Source of the DNA: Streptomyces violaceoruber
GTDB lineage: Bacteria; Actinomycetota; Actinomycetes; Streptomycetales; Streptomycetaceae
DNA length: 64,000 nucleotides
Assembly (NCBI RefSeq): GCF_033406955.1
Contig: NZ_CP137734.1
Location: 4,774,001 to 4,838,000 of the forward strand
Direction: 5' to 3'
Below, one piece after another: positions 1 to 7,774 of this stretch. Position numbers and translations under genes: made by a program. Numbering within the stretch: the stretch's first letter is position 1; each line of letters opens with the position of its first letter. The notes below the pieces were generated by a model. That model saw only the letters and a list, made by a program, of their open reading frames with translations. It was not told where the DNA came from and searched no databases.

Positions 1-540
1 GGGCGGCTCGCGGCGGCCGCCGGACGCCGGGCCCCGGTGCTGCTCGGCACCGGGCACCCGCACCGGCTGCTCGGCTTCTACGTCGCCTTGGCCGAGGCGC
101 TGTCGGCGGCGGGATGTACTGTCCTCACCCCGGCGCAGGGTCGCTCTGTCGACATAACGACCCGGTTCGGTCTACGCACGTACACCCTCGACTACGTCCG
201 TGGAGTCGCGTTGGTGCGGGAGCACGGTGCCGGTCGCGCCGGTGGTGAGCCCGGCGCGCACACGCACTCGCCGCTGCCGGTTCGGACCGCGCTGGCCGCC
301 GCGGCCGAGGGTGGCGGGCCGCTGCCCGAGTTGGTGATCGGGGACCACGGGTGGGTCTGCGGGGCAGGTCAGCTGGGGTTCGAGGCGATCGGGCCGGCCG
401 ATACGGACGATCCCGCGCTCTTCGTGGGAGAGGCCGAGGGGTCCGTGTCCGTCGCCGTTCCACTCGATGACGCCGTGCGGTCCGAGTACTACCGGCCGCT
501 TACCCGCTACGTACTCAATCGAGCGTGTCTGTCACGGTAG
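1..540 (+). CDS. Conserved actinobacterial protein, C-terminal part (often annotated as phosphatase)
   Basis: The reading frame is open from the first base, so the N-terminus lies outside the window; about 179 residues are visible, ending RYVLNRACLSR. The conserved stretch LPELVIGDHGWVCGAGQ and the end PLDDAVRSEYYRPLTRY recall a Streptomyces protein found upstream of bdtA/bldN and usually labelled phosphatase. I see no catalytic motif in this part that would prove that activity. A short intergenic region separates it from the next gene on the same strand. The family is recognised by memory of the sequence; the function is uncertain. Confidence 0.7.
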   Translation, partial: GRLAAAAGRRAPVLLGTGHPHRLLGFYVALAEALSAAGCTVLTPAQGRSVDITTRFGLRTYTLDYVRGVALVREHGAGRAGGEPGAHTHSPLPVRTALAAAAEGGGPLPELVIGDHGWVCGAGQLGFEAIGPADTDDPALFVGEAEGSVSVAVPLDDAVRSEYYRPLTRYVLNRACLSR

Positions 541-594
541 GGAAGCGATGGGTGCACCTCTTCCCCATTCGCATCACCCGCCCCTACATTGGGG

Positions 595-622
595 AGTGAG
601 CACGCAGCGACGAAGAGTCACC
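595..622 (+). promoter_or_regulatory. Candidate BldD half-site pair upstream of the bdtA-like gene
   Basis: AGTGA at 595-599 and TCACC at 618-622 form the two arms of the BldD pattern AGTGA-(n)-TCACC, in which the gap is variable. The gap here is 18 bases, at the long end. In S. coelicolor the homologous gene is a reported BldD target, which is the main reason to list it. Weak evidence by sequence alone. Confidence 0.3.
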
Positions 623-669
623 GGAAGGGGAAGCCGGTGGCCGTCGAGTGCGGAAGGTTCAGGTGTGTC

Positions 670-882
670 ATGGCTGCAGCTGGCGAGAGGCCTCTGAACG
701 AGGTTCAGTTCCTTACCGTGGCGGAGGTCGCCTCGGTGATGCGCGTGTCCAAGATGACCGTGTACCGGTTGGTGCACAGCGGTCATCTGCCCGCGATCCG
801 GGTCGGACGGTCGTTCCGCGTCCCGGAGCAAGCGGTTCACGAGTACCTCCGCGAGAGCTACGTGGGGGTGGAAACGGCCTGA
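670..882 (+). CDS. bdtA: Excisionase-type helix-turn-helix regulator (BdtA-like)
   Basis: A 70-residue DNA-binding protein of the excisionase/MerR-like winged-helix fold. The core FLTVAEVASVMRVSKMTVYR, then LVHSGHLPAIRVGRSFRVP, is the typical HTH-wing pattern. The ATG at 670 is preceded by a weak purine-rich stretch; longer in-frame extensions upstream carry no conserved residues. It lies just upstream of the bS22 peptide and about 4 kb from bldN, as in S. coelicolor, where the equivalent gene bdtA is a BldD target. The target genes of this protein are not evident here. Family assignment is firm; the symbol rests on synteny and remembered similarity. Confidence 0.8.
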   Translation: MAAAGERPLNEVQFLTVAEVASVMRVSKMTVYRLVHSGHLPAIRVGRSFRVPEQAVHEYLRESYVGVETA

Positions 883-991
883 CGGCCCTCGATTACACCC
901 TCAGCGCTCGGACCGGTAGGCTGGCCCCTCGTAGGTCGTGTGGGCCCATGGCGCTCACCAACCGAGTGATGAGAAGTGAGCGAGGATAGTC

Positions 992-1090
992 GTGGGCTCT
1001 GTTATCAAGAAGCGGCGCAAGCGGATGGCCAAGAAGAAGCACCGCAAGCTGCTGAAGCGCACGCGCGTTCAGCGTCGCAACAAGAAGTAA
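992..1090 (+). CDS. Small ribosomal subunit protein bS22 (AURKAIP1/COX24-type peptide)
   Basis: A 32-residue, extremely basic peptide beginning [18 protein letters not shown] and ending RVQRRNKK. This is the signature of the actinobacterial AURKAIP1/COX24 domain peptide, known in mycobacteria as ribosomal protein bS22, which binds the 30S subunit near the decoding region. The GTG start at 992 has a good Shine-Dalgarno (GAGGA, 982-986) five bases upstream. A perfect 16-bp hairpin follows 24 bases after the stop, so it is probably a monocistronic, well-expressed gene. It is too short for most gene finders. Confidence 0.9.
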   Translation: MGSVIKKRRKRMAKKKHRKLLKRTRVQRRNKK

Positions 1091-1114
1091 GCGACGCTGC
1101 GCCGTCGGCGTGGT

Positions 1115-1150
1115 CTGTGGCCCCCCACCGTATTCGGTGGGGGGCCACAG
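1115..1150 (+). terminator. Hairpin terminator after bS22
   Basis: Perfect 16-bp stem, CTGTGGCCCCCCACCG pairing with CGGTGGGGGGCCACAG, closed by a TATT loop. There is no T-run, as is common in Streptomyces. It lies 24 bases after the bS22 stop and 129 bases before the epimerase start. Confidence 0.85.
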
Positions 1151-1279
1151 TCGTTCGGCCGCCATTTTTCGTCACGTGCCGCGTCCGGCGGTCATCACGG
1201 CGCAACACCTACCGGCTAAGTTGGCCCGCAAGCGGGGAACGCGGCAGGCTACGGTGCAGGCGGAAGGAAGGCGCTGATC

Positions 1280-2341
1280 TTGGGCAAGGTCGTGCTCGTG
1301 ACCGGAGTGGCCCGGCAGCTGGGCGGCCGGTTCGTCCGGCGCGTCCAGCGGGATCCCGGTGTGGAGCGGGTGATCGGCGTCGACGCCGTCGCGCCCGAGC
1401 ACCATCTGGGCGGCGCCGAGTTCGTCCAGGCGGACATCCGGCAGTCGGCCATCGGGCGCGTGCTGGCCCAGACACGTGCGGACACGGTCGTCCACCTGGA
1501 CGTGACGGGCACGCCGCTGGGCAGCGGCAGTCGCGCCTCGGTGAAGGAGACCAACGTCATCGGCACGATGCAGCTGCTCGGCGCCTGCCAGAAGTCGCCG
1601 ACGGTGCGGCGGCTGGTGGTGAAGTCCAGTACGAACGTCTACGGGTCCGCGCCGCGCGACCCGGCCGTCTGCGTCGAGACCACCGCGCCCAAGTCCCTGC
1701 CCAGCGGCGGCTTCGCCAAGGACGCGGTCGAGGTCGAGGGGTACGTGCGGGGCTTCGCGCGCCGGCGGCCGGACGTGTCGGTGACGGTGCTGCGGTTCGC
1801 CAACATCCTCGGCCCGGCCGCGGACACGCCGCTCGCCTCGTACTTCGGACTGCCGGTGCTGCCCACCGTGTTCGGCTACGACCCGCGGCTGCAGTTCGTG
1901 CACGAGGACGACGTGATCGAGGTGCTGCGGGTCTGCGCGGACGAGCCGCGGCGGGGGACGCTGAACAGCGGAACCTTCAACATCGCCGGGGACGGTGTGC
2001 TGCTGCTCTCGCAGTGCTCGCGGCGGCTCGGCCGCCCCACGGTGCCGTTGCTGCTGCCGGCGGTCACCTGGGCGGGTTCGCTCGTGCGTACGCTGGGGAT
2101 GACGGACTTCTCCCCCGAGCAGATCCGGCTGCTCACCCACGGTCGGGTGGTGGACACCACGCAGATGCGCGAGACGCTGGGATTCAGGCCGAAGTACTCG
2201 ACGGCCGGGGCGTTCGCGGACTTCGCCCACGGGCGCGGCGCCGGGCTGCTGCCGCCCGAGGCCCTCGCGGGGGCCGTCGACCGGATCGCGGAGCTGTCCC
2301 TGCGGGGCAGCGGTCATCTCCCGACGCAGAGCGCCAACTGA
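1280..2341 (+). CDS. NAD-dependent epimerase/dehydratase (SDR extended family)
   Basis: A 353-residue protein with an N-terminal Rossmann fold. VLVTGVARQLGGRFVRRV is a variant of the TGxxGxxG nucleotide-binding loop, IGVDAV ends strand two, and VVHLDVT marks strand four. The usual YxxxK pair is not evident where SSTNVYG appears, so the catalytic chemistry may differ from sugar epimerases. The TTG at 1280 fits the start of the fold and follows GGAAGGAAGG. It is followed after 14 bases by an acyltransferase, so the two are probably one operon with a cell-envelope lipid or sugar role (inference). Confidence 0.85.
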   Translation: MGKVVLVTGVARQLGGRFVRRVQRDPGVERVIGVDAVAPEHHLGGAEFVQADIRQSAIGRVLAQTRADTVVHLDVTGTPLGSGSRASVKETNVIGTMQLLGACQKSPTVRRLVVKSSTNVYGSAPRDPAVCVETTAPKSLPSGGFAKDAVEVEGYVRGFARRRPDVSVTVLRFANILGPAADTPLASYFGLPVLPTVFGYDPRLQFVHEDDVIEVLRVCADEPRRGTLNSGTFNIAGDGVLLLSQCSRRLGRPTVPLLLPAVTWAGSLVRTLGMTDFSPEQIRLLTHGRVVDTTQMRETLGFRPKYSTAGAFADFAHGRGAGLLPPEALAGAVDRIAELSLRGSGHLPTQSAN

Positions 2342-2355
2342 GGAGCGCAGCAACG

Positions 2356-3423
2356 ATGGCGGACGCCAAGGTCATTCCGTTCGACGACGACCGGTCGCGG
2401 GGAAGCCGCGGCGCGGGGAGCCGGCGCAGGGGCGGCCCGGCCGAGTCGGCGCCGGCGGGTGAGGGGCCGGTGGGCGACGTGCAGCCGCTGCCCGTACGGG
2501 GAGCCGCCGCGCAGGACCCGGCACCCGGGCCGGACGAGTCACCCGAACCACGGTCGGCGGTCGGCGACGGCGGCGACCGGGACGAGGGCCTGGAGCGGCG
2601 CCTCGCGGCCGGACTGTCCTTCCTGCGCCGCCGGCTCACCGGCGACTACGAGGTCGACGACTTCGGCTACGACGCCGAGCTGACCGACCAGGTGCTGATG
2701 TCCCTGCTGCGGCCGGTGTACGAGAAGTACTTCCGGGTCGAGGTGAAGGGCGTGGAGAACATCCCGGCCGAGGGCGGTGCGCTGATCGTCGCCAACCACT
2801 CCGGGACGCTGCCGCTGGACGGGCTGATGATGCAGGTCGCCGTGCACGACCACCATCCGGCCGACCGGCACCTGCGGCTGCTGGCGGCGGACCTGGTGTT
2901 CGTGCTGCCGGTGGTCAACGAGCTGGCGCGGAAGCTGGGCCACACCCTGGCCTGCGCGGAGGACGCGGAACGGCTGTTGGCGCAGGGCGAGCTGGTCGGG
3001 GTGATGCCGGAGGGCTTCAAGGGCATCGGCAAGCCGTTCGGCGAGCGCTACAAGCTCCAGCGGTTCGGGCGGGGCGGCTTCGTGTCCACGGCGCTGCGGC
3101 AGGGGGCGCCGATCGTTCCGTGCTCGATCGTCGGGGCGGAGGAGATCTACCCGATGATCGGCAACTCCAAGACGCTGGCGCGGCTGCTGGGCTTCCCGTA
3201 CTTCCCGCTCACGCCGACCTTCCCGTGGCTGGGGCCGCTGGGCGCGGTGCCGTTGCCGACGAAGTGGACGATCCAGTTCGGTGAGCCGATCCCGACGGAC
3301 GGCTACGCGCCGGAGGCGGCCGAGGACCCGGTGCTGATGTTCAACCTGACCGACCAGGTGAGAGAGCAGATCCAGCACACGCTCTACAAGCTGCTGGTGC
3401 AGCGGAGGTCGGTGTTCTTCTGA
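2356..3423 (+). CDS. PlsC-type lysophospholipid/glycerolipid acyltransferase
   Basis: A 355-residue protein. The first ~85 residues are disordered and rich in Arg, Gly and Pro. The acyltransferase domain follows, with the NHSGTLPLDG motif (HX4D catalytic pair), then VMPEGFKGIGKPFGERYKLQ (the EGxR-like block) and a C-terminal proline- and phenylalanine-rich segment, FPYFPLTPTFPWLGPLG. Family members move acyl groups to glycerol- or glycolipid acceptors at the membrane. The ATG at 2356 has AGGAG at 2341-2345. It forms a likely operon with the epimerase upstream and is convergent with rsbN, with a hairpin between them. Confidence 0.88.
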   Translation: MADAKVIPFDDDRSRGSRGAGSRRRGGPAESAPAGEGPVGDVQPLPVRGAAAQDPAPGPDESPEPRSAVGDGGDRDEGLERRLAAGLSFLRRRLTGDYEVDDFGYDAELTDQVLMSLLRPVYEKYFRVEVKGVENIPAEGGALIVANHSGTLPLDGLMMQVAVHDHHPADRHLRLLAADLVFVLPVVNELARKLGHTLACAEDAERLLAQGELVGVMPEGFKGIGKPFGERYKLQRFGRGGFVSTALRQGAPIVPCSIVGAEEIYPMIGNSKTLARLLGFPYFPLTPTFPWLGPLGAVPLPTKWTIQFGEPIPTDGYAPEAAEDPVLMFNLTDQVREQIQHTLYKLLVQRRSVFF

Positions 3424-3426
3424 GGC

Positions 3427-3476
3427 GGTGGGGCGCCCCTGGTGCCGGGGCGCCCCTGGTGCCGGGGCGCCCCACC
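3427..3476. terminator. Bidirectional hairpin between acyltransferase and rsbN, built of tandem repeats
   Basis: GGTGGGGCGCCCC (3427-3439) pairs perfectly with GGGGCGCCCCACC (3464-3476). The interior consists of near-tandem copies of a GGGGCGCCCCTGGTGCC unit, so alternative hairpins are possible. It lies between two convergent genes and can serve both. Confidence 0.75.
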
Positions 3477-3480
3477 GGGC

Positions 3481-4731
3481 TCAGTCCGCGTCCTCCGCCT
3501 CGATGCCCAGGCCGGGCAGGAGACCCGGGAGGAGGGGCGGGAGGGTGACGTCCGGCTGCGTGGGCGGGGTGTTGCCGCCGCCCGTGGAGGGGGAGGCGGT
3601 GCCGCTGTCGTCCTTCGGCGGGTCGAGCAGGCCGCCGGTGCCACCGCCGAGCAGGCCGTCGCTCTCGTCGCCGGAGTCGGCGGACTCGCTGGGCCGGTCG
3701 GACTGCGAGCGGCCGCGCTCGGACGTGCCCTCGTCGCCGGTGCGGGGCGCCGAGGAGTGACCGGAGCCGGGGGTGCCGGTGGTCGTCGAGCCGGAACCGC
3801 CCGGCAGCCCGGCGTCCCCGCCGCCCTCGTCCTGGGCCGGCGGCTGCGGCAGCATGGACTGCAGCGGGGCCACGTCGTCGTCTATGGCGTCGAACACCGA
3901 CGACACCTGCTCACTGACGTCCCCGAGTTGCACGGGCAGCCGCTCGCGCAGCGCTCCCCAGGTCTCCCGGTGGGACTGGGAGAAGGCGGAGAGGGCCTGC
4001 ATGGGGGCCAGCGAGCCGGGGTCGTGGGCGTAGGCCGCGCTGAGCAGGCGGTGGCCCTCGGAGGCGTCGTGCCGCATGCCGGACAGGGCGCGGCGGACCT
4101 CACCGAGCGACTCGTGGTCGAGGGGGCCGCTGCGGCCGCGCTCCATCAGCCGACGGGCCTCGCTGAGCCGGGTCGAGGCGAGGTCCAGGTAGGCCCGGCC
4201 CCGCTCGTCGTTGCCGTCGGCGAGGCCGAGGCGGAAGTCCTCTATGCCGCGCTTGAGGCCGTAGAGCGAATCGCCGGGCAGAGCGTCCGAACTGGCGGCG
4301 GCGACTCCGCCGAAGGCACCGGCGGCCACGCTCACGCTCAGTCCGCCCGCGGTGAGGCCCTTGGCCAGCCGCGAGCGGGGCCGGAACCTGCTCAGCGGCG
4401 CCGCCCGATGGGTGCCGCGCGCCCGGCGCTGCTCCGGTACCGACGTGTCCGTCGCCCCGCCGCTCGCGGTGCCCTCCTGCAGCATGGCCTCGAAGGCGGC
4501 CACGAGCTGGGCCCGCTGGACGACCTTGACCTCGGGGTCCAGCTCGGGCCGGGGCAGCGTCTCCAGACCATGGGCGAGGGTCACCAGGCGACCCTGCTCG
4601 GTCGGTTCCGCGGTGGCCCCGGCGGTCGCCGGCCCTCCGGACTGCTCGGCCGCCGCCCCGGGGTCCGACTGCTCCTCCAGGGCCTGGGCGAAGGCGTTCG
4701 CCCGCCGGTGTGCCGATACGTTCGCGATCAC
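3481..4731 (-). CDS. rsbN: Anti-sigma factor RsbN (partner of BldN)
   Basis: A 416-residue membrane protein next to and downstream of bldN, the position of RsbN, which binds and holds sigma-BldN inactive. The N-terminus (IANVSAHRRANAFAQALEE) forms a helical cytoplasmic sigma-binding region. One membrane segment, GLTAGGLSVSVAAGAFGGVA, lies near residues 125-147. It is followed by a DUF5667-like helical domain (SLYGLKRGIEDFRLGLADG) and a long Gly/Ser/Thr/Pro-rich extracellular tail. I prefer the GTG at 4731, eight bases from GAGGAGG; the GTG at 4740 abuts that sequence. A BldN-type promoter lies upstream, which would give negative feedback. Confidence 0.9.
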   Translation of the reverse strand: MIANVSAHRRANAFAQALEEQSDPGAAAEQSGGPATAGATAEPTEQGRLVTLAHGLETLPRPELDPEVKVVQRAQLVAAFEAMLQEGTASGGATDTSVPEQRRARGTHRAAPLSRFRPRSRLAKGLTAGGLSVSVAAGAFGGVAAASSDALPGDSLYGLKRGIEDFRLGLADGNDERGRAYLDLASTRLSEARRLMERGRSGPLDHESLGEVRRALSGMRHDASEGHRLLSAAYAHDPGSLAPMQALSAFSQSHRETWGALRERLPVQLGDVSEQVSSVFDAIDDDVAPLQSMLPQPPAQDEGGGDAGLPGGSGSTTTGTPGSGHSSAPRTGDEGTSERGRSQSDRPSESADSGDESDGLLGGGTGGLLDPPKDDSGTASPSTGGGNTPPTQPDVTLPPLLPGLLPGLGIEAEDAD

Positions 4732-4862
4732 TGGCGGCACCTCCTCTCGTCATCACGGTCGACTCCCCAGGGGGTCCTGAGGGTTGCACGCCCCGGTCGG
4801 AACCATCCGATCGGGTGATCGGAGTCGGCCAGGGAGTGACCACAGGGAGCCTGCATCCCGCA

Positions 4863-4890
4863 CAACGAGCGGCGCGGCACTTGGGTTACG
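4863..4890 (-). promoter_or_regulatory. Sigma-BldN-type promoter of rsbN
   Basis: On the minus strand CGTAAC (4890-4885) is followed after 17 bases by CGTTG (4867-4863). This matches the BldN promoter pattern known from chaplin, rodlin and bldM genes (CGTAAC, 16-17 bases, CGTTGA) in every position except the last base. It would start transcription about 120 bases upstream of rsbN. The consensus is quoted from memory. Confidence 0.65.
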
Positions 4891-4978
4891 GACGGCTGAT
4901 GATCGGGCGGCGGAGTCAACGGTCTTTCACCAGTGGTGACTTGAGGAACACGAAGGGTGAGCGCCGCTGTGGCGTCTC

Positions 4979-5773
4979 TCAGCGGGCGTCGTCGGGGAGC
5001 AGCCGGGCGAGGGTGCGCACGGCCCGGTACTGGAGCGTTTTGATGGCGCCCTCGTTCTTGCCCATGACCCGGGCGGTCTCGGCGACCGAGAGGCCCTGGA
5101 GGAAGCGCAGGGTCACGCACTCCTGCTGCTGTGGGTTGAGCCGTCGTACGGCGTCCAGCAGGGCGGCGTTGGAGAGGGACTCGAGGACGGAGTCCTCGGG
5201 GGAGCGCTCGACCTCGTTGGCGTCGAGCATCTCGCCGGTGGTGACCTCGAGGCGGAAGCGGCTGGACTTGAAGTGGTCGGCGACCAGGTTGCGGGCGATC
5301 GTCACGAGCCAGGCGCCGAAGTCGCGGCCCTGGTAGGTGAAGGTGCCGATGCGCCTGAGCGCCCGCAGAAAGGTCTCGCTGGTGAGGTCCTCGGCGGTGG
5401 CCTTGCCTCCCACCCGGTAGTAGATGTAGCGGTACACGGTGTCGCTGTACTGGTCGTAGAGCCGGCCGAAGGCGTCGGCCTCGCCGGCCTGGGCCCGCTC
5501 GACCAGCTCCATCATGCGGGCGCTGTCGCTGTCCGCCGCCGGGCGGCGGTGGGTGGTGGCGGCGGCCCCGGACGAGGACGACCGCGCTCGTCTGCCGACG
5601 ACGGCGCTTCCTTCGGCCAGTGCGTAGCACGGACCGGCGGGCACGGCGGCCGCGGCGAGGGCGGGGACGGCATACGCGGTGGGGACGAAGCCGCGCAACA
5701 GGTCTTGCGCTGATTTGACCGTTGCGCGCAGCGTAGCCAGGCCCGAGGCGTCAACCCCGACGTGTGGGTACAC
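4979..5773 (-). CDS. bldN: Developmental ECF sigma factor BldN
   Basis: A 264-residue ECF sigma factor that drives aerial-mycelium genes (bldM, chaplins, rodlins) in Streptomyces. Residues 1-86 are an extra N-terminal segment of low similarity, exactly the length of the BldN pro-sequence that is cleaved in S. coelicolor. The sigma-2 region follows (ELVERAQAGEADAFGRLYDQ; YIYYRVGGKATAEDLTSETF), then sigma-4 (QQQECVTLRFLQGLSVAETA; KNEGAIKTLQYRAVRTLARL). The GTG start at 5773 has GGGAG five bases upstream. rsbN lies downstream on the same strand with its own promoter. BldD represses bldN in relatives; TCACG (5799) and TCACC (5820) upstream are possible half-sites. Confidence 0.95.
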   Translation of the reverse strand: MYPHVGVDASGLATLRATVKSAQDLLRGFVPTAYAVPALAAAAVPAGPCYALAEGSAVVGRRARSSSSGAAATTHRRPAADSDSARMMELVERAQAGEADAFGRLYDQYSDTVYRYIYYRVGGKATAEDLTSETFLRALRRIGTFTYQGRDFGAWLVTIARNLVADHFKSSRFRLEVTTGEMLDANEVERSPEDSVLESLSNAALLDAVRRLNPQQQECVTLRFLQGLSVAETARVMGKNEGAIKTLQYRAVRTLARLLPDDAR

Positions 5774-6099
5774 GGGACTCCCAGAGGCAGAGCTTCCATC
5801 ACGTGCAGTACGGAACCATTCACCCGTCGTAGCGAAGGTGGGGTACCGGAATGCGTCTGAGGAGAATAACGCTTCGTGCAGGCACTGCTACGCCCAGTTG
5901 CTCAAATCATCGATTACGTCGCTTCTGTGCCCGATTGACGCTCGATCAGATGCGCCAGAATGATCGCTTGGTGACCGGAACGGTTCGGATTCCTGGTGAC
6001 TACAGAGCGTGTTGTGGCCGATGTGAGTTCAGGGGACTGGAGAGCCCGTCCCGGGGGTACGTCATCCCGATTGGGTCAACGACTGGGTCAACGGCCGGG
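5774..6099. other. 326-base region upstream of bldN; no gene seen
   Basis: This is the bldN leader and promoter region, since the HAD gene on the far side ends at 6100 on the same strand. It is less GC-rich than its surroundings around 5850-5960, as expected for a promoter region. No convincing coding frame or RNA gene is visible. Its right end holds three direct repeats, listed separately. Confidence 0.6.
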
Positions 6100-6105
6100 T
6101 CAACG
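6073..6105. repeat. Three direct repeats GGGTCAACG, period 12
   Basis: GGGTCAACG occurs at 6073-6081, 6085-6093 and 6097-6105, running into the stop codon of the HAD gene. On the minus strand each copy reads CGTTGACCC, containing the BldN -10 hexamer CGTTGA. No CGTAAC lies 16-17 bases upstream of any copy, so this may be only a small tandem duplication. Confidence 0.7.
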
Positions 6106-7050
6106 GCGGCGGCGGTGCAGCGCGATGGCCGCCACGGTGCCGCCCGCCACCGCCCCGACGCCCGCGGCCGCGGGGATGCCGACCTTCGCGGCCTTGCGCC
6201 CGGTGCGGTAGTCGCGCAGTCGCCACTCCAGCTCGCGGGCGTGCTTGCGCAGCTTGGAGTCCGGGTTGATGGCGTACGGATGTCCGACCAGCGACAGCAT
6301 CGGGATGTCGTTGTGCGAGTCGCTGTAGGCGGCGCAGCGGGACAGGTCCAGGGCCTCGGCCGTGGCCAGCGCCCGGACCGCCTCGGCCTTCGCGGGGCCG
6401 TGCAGCGGCTCGCCGACCAGCTTGCCCGTGTAGACGCCGCCGATCGACTCGGCCACCGTGCCGAGCGCGCCGGTCAGGCCGAGGCGGCGGGCGATCACCT
6501 GGGCGATCTCCACCGGGGCGGCCGTCACCAGCCAGACCTTCTGTCCGGCGTCCAGGTGGGCCTGCGCGAGGGCGCGGGTGCCGGGCCAGATCCGCTCGGC
6601 CATGTACTCGTCGTAGATCTCCTCGCCGATCGACTTCAGTTCGGAGACGCGGTGGCCCTTGACGATGGAGAGCGCGGAGTCGCGGGCGTCCTGCATGTGC
6701 TCCGGGTCCTCGAACCCGGCCAGCCGGAACCAGGCCTGCTGCCAGGCGAAGCGGGCGAGGTCGCGGGTCTCGAAGAACTTCCGCTTGTACAGGCCCCGGC
6801 CGAAGTGGAAGATCGCGGCGCCCTGCATGACGGTGTTGTCGAGGTCGAAGAACGCGGCCGCGCGGTCGTCGCCGTGGACCGGGAACTCCGGTTCGGCGAC
6901 TCCGGAGCCGGGGGTGGTTTCCTGGGAGGTCCCGGCGGTCTCGGCGGCTTCCGCGGACTTGCGGGCTGCCTCCGCCGAGGCCTCGCCTGCCAACACGCTC
7001 CGCGCCGTGGCGGAGCGCCTACGGGGAGTGAGCCATCGAAGAGCGGCCAT
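6100..7050 (-). CDS. HAD-superfamily hydrolase, subfamily IB (SerB-like)
   Basis: A 316-residue protein with the HAD motifs in order. The nucleophile motif is FFDLDNTVMQG (DxDxT form), WLVTAAP carries motif II, a Lys lies in KAEAVRALA, and AYSDSHNDIPML holds the motif IV acidic residues. This matches the HAD-IB group that includes phosphoserine phosphatase-like and CicA-like enzymes. A disordered Ala/Glu-rich stretch precedes the domain. The C-terminus ends in a hydrophobic helix and RRRR, suggesting membrane association. The ATG at 7050 is chosen; an in-frame ATG at 7062 is possible. It is divergent from the glutaredoxin-like gene. The substrate is unknown. Confidence 0.88.
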   Translation of the reverse strand: MAALRWLTPRRRSATARSVLAGEASAEAARKSAEAAETAGTSQETTPGSGVAEPEFPVHGDDRAAAFFDLDNTVMQGAAIFHFGRGLYKRKFFETRDLARFAWQQAWFRLAGFEDPEHMQDARDSALSIVKGHRVSELKSIGEEIYDEYMAERIWPGTRALAQAHLDAGQKVWLVTAAPVEIAQVIARRLGLTGALGTVAESIGGVYTGKLVGEPLHGPAKAEAVRALATAEALDLSRCAAYSDSHNDIPMLSLVGHPYAINPDSKLRKHARELEWRLRDYRTGRKAAKVGIPAAAGVGAVAGGTVAAIALHRRRR

Positions 7051-7203
7051 GCCAGTGAGCATAGCCAGCTTGTTCGGATGCTTCGGAGCCGACGGGTTCG
7101 CAGGCTGTGAACTCCGGGCGGCGGTGCCGTTAAGCGGCCGTGCTGCGAGGGCTCGCCCGCGGTCCCACCCGCGCTCGCGCCGGCGCGCGCGAGAATGGCC
7201 GGC

Positions 7204-7500
7204 ATGAGTCCCCTCTTCCGCCGGAAGCCCACGCAGCCCCCTGAGCACTCCGAGAACCATCTCGTCACCCTCATTCGCAAACCCGGCTGTCATCTGTGTG
7301 ATGACGCACAGCTCGTCGTCGAGAAGGTCTGCGCGGAACTCGGCGTCCCCTGGGAGGGGAAGGACATCACCGAGGACCGCCAACTCCACGACCAGTACTG
7401 GGAGCAGATTCCGGTCGTGCTGGTCGACGGGCGGCAGCACACCTTCTGGCGTGTGAACGAGGAACGGCTGCGCAAGGTACTGACCGATCAGTACAAGTAG
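7204..7500 (+). CDS. Glutaredoxin-family protein (DUF836)
   Basis: A 98-residue thioredoxin-fold protein with the redox motif KPGCHLCDDA (CxxC) near residue 25 and the cis-proline region QIPVVLVDG. This is the pattern of the DUF836 glutaredoxin-like family, expected to act as a cytosolic thiol-disulfide carrier. Two starts are possible, ATG at 7195 and ATG at 7204; the second fits relatives that begin with MSPLFRRK-like sequence. It sits directly upstream of the NADH-sensing regulator gene rex, a redox-themed neighbourhood, but an operator and promoter for rex lie between them. Confidence 0.88.
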   Translation: MSPLFRRKPTQPPEHSENHLVTLIRKPGCHLCDDAQLVVEKVCAELGVPWEGKDITEDRQLHDQYWEQIPVVLVDGRQHTFWRVNEERLRKVLTDQYK

Positions 7501-7676
7501 TCCGTATGGTCGCTTAGGATCGATGGCGACCAGGTCTCGGGGGCGTTGATCGTGAGGAGCGTGTACGGCTTTGCCCCCGATGAGTGAGGAACGAGAGTAC
7601 GTATGTGCCGGTTCCCGTTCCGTGCGCCGGGGGCGCGTGACCCCGGTCACGTTGGCCGGGCAAATCGGACACCATC

Positions 7677-7696
7677 TTTGTGCACGCGTTCACAAA
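7677..7696. promoter_or_regulatory. Rex operator (ROP) overlapping the rex-hem promoter
   Basis: TTTGTGCACGCGTTCACAAA is an almost perfect inverted repeat (TTTGTG, 8 bases, CACAAA) matching the Rex operator pattern TGTGAACGCGTTCACA. TTGTGC at 7678-7683 can act as a -35 box with TAGCCT at 7701-7706, 17 bases downstream, as -10. Bound Rex would then block RNA polymerase directly. It lies about 80 bases upstream of rex, so autoregulation and NADH/NAD+ control of heme synthesis are expected. Confidence 0.9.
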
Positions 7697-7774
7697 GACA
7701 TAGCCTGCATTCGACGGGGCGGTCATGTAGGGACGTATGACCGCCTACAGCCCCGCTCTACCCGCAGGAGCACC

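Noticed and set aside
976-2355. N-terminal extension of the acyltransferase frame back to 976
   Set aside because: The extension overlaps bS22 and the epimerase in another frame; the acyltransferase starts at ATG 2356 with its own AGGAG.
5851-7110. Plus-strand frame opposite the HAD hydrolase
   Set aside because: The HAD motifs on the minus strand are decisive; the plus frame is low complexity.
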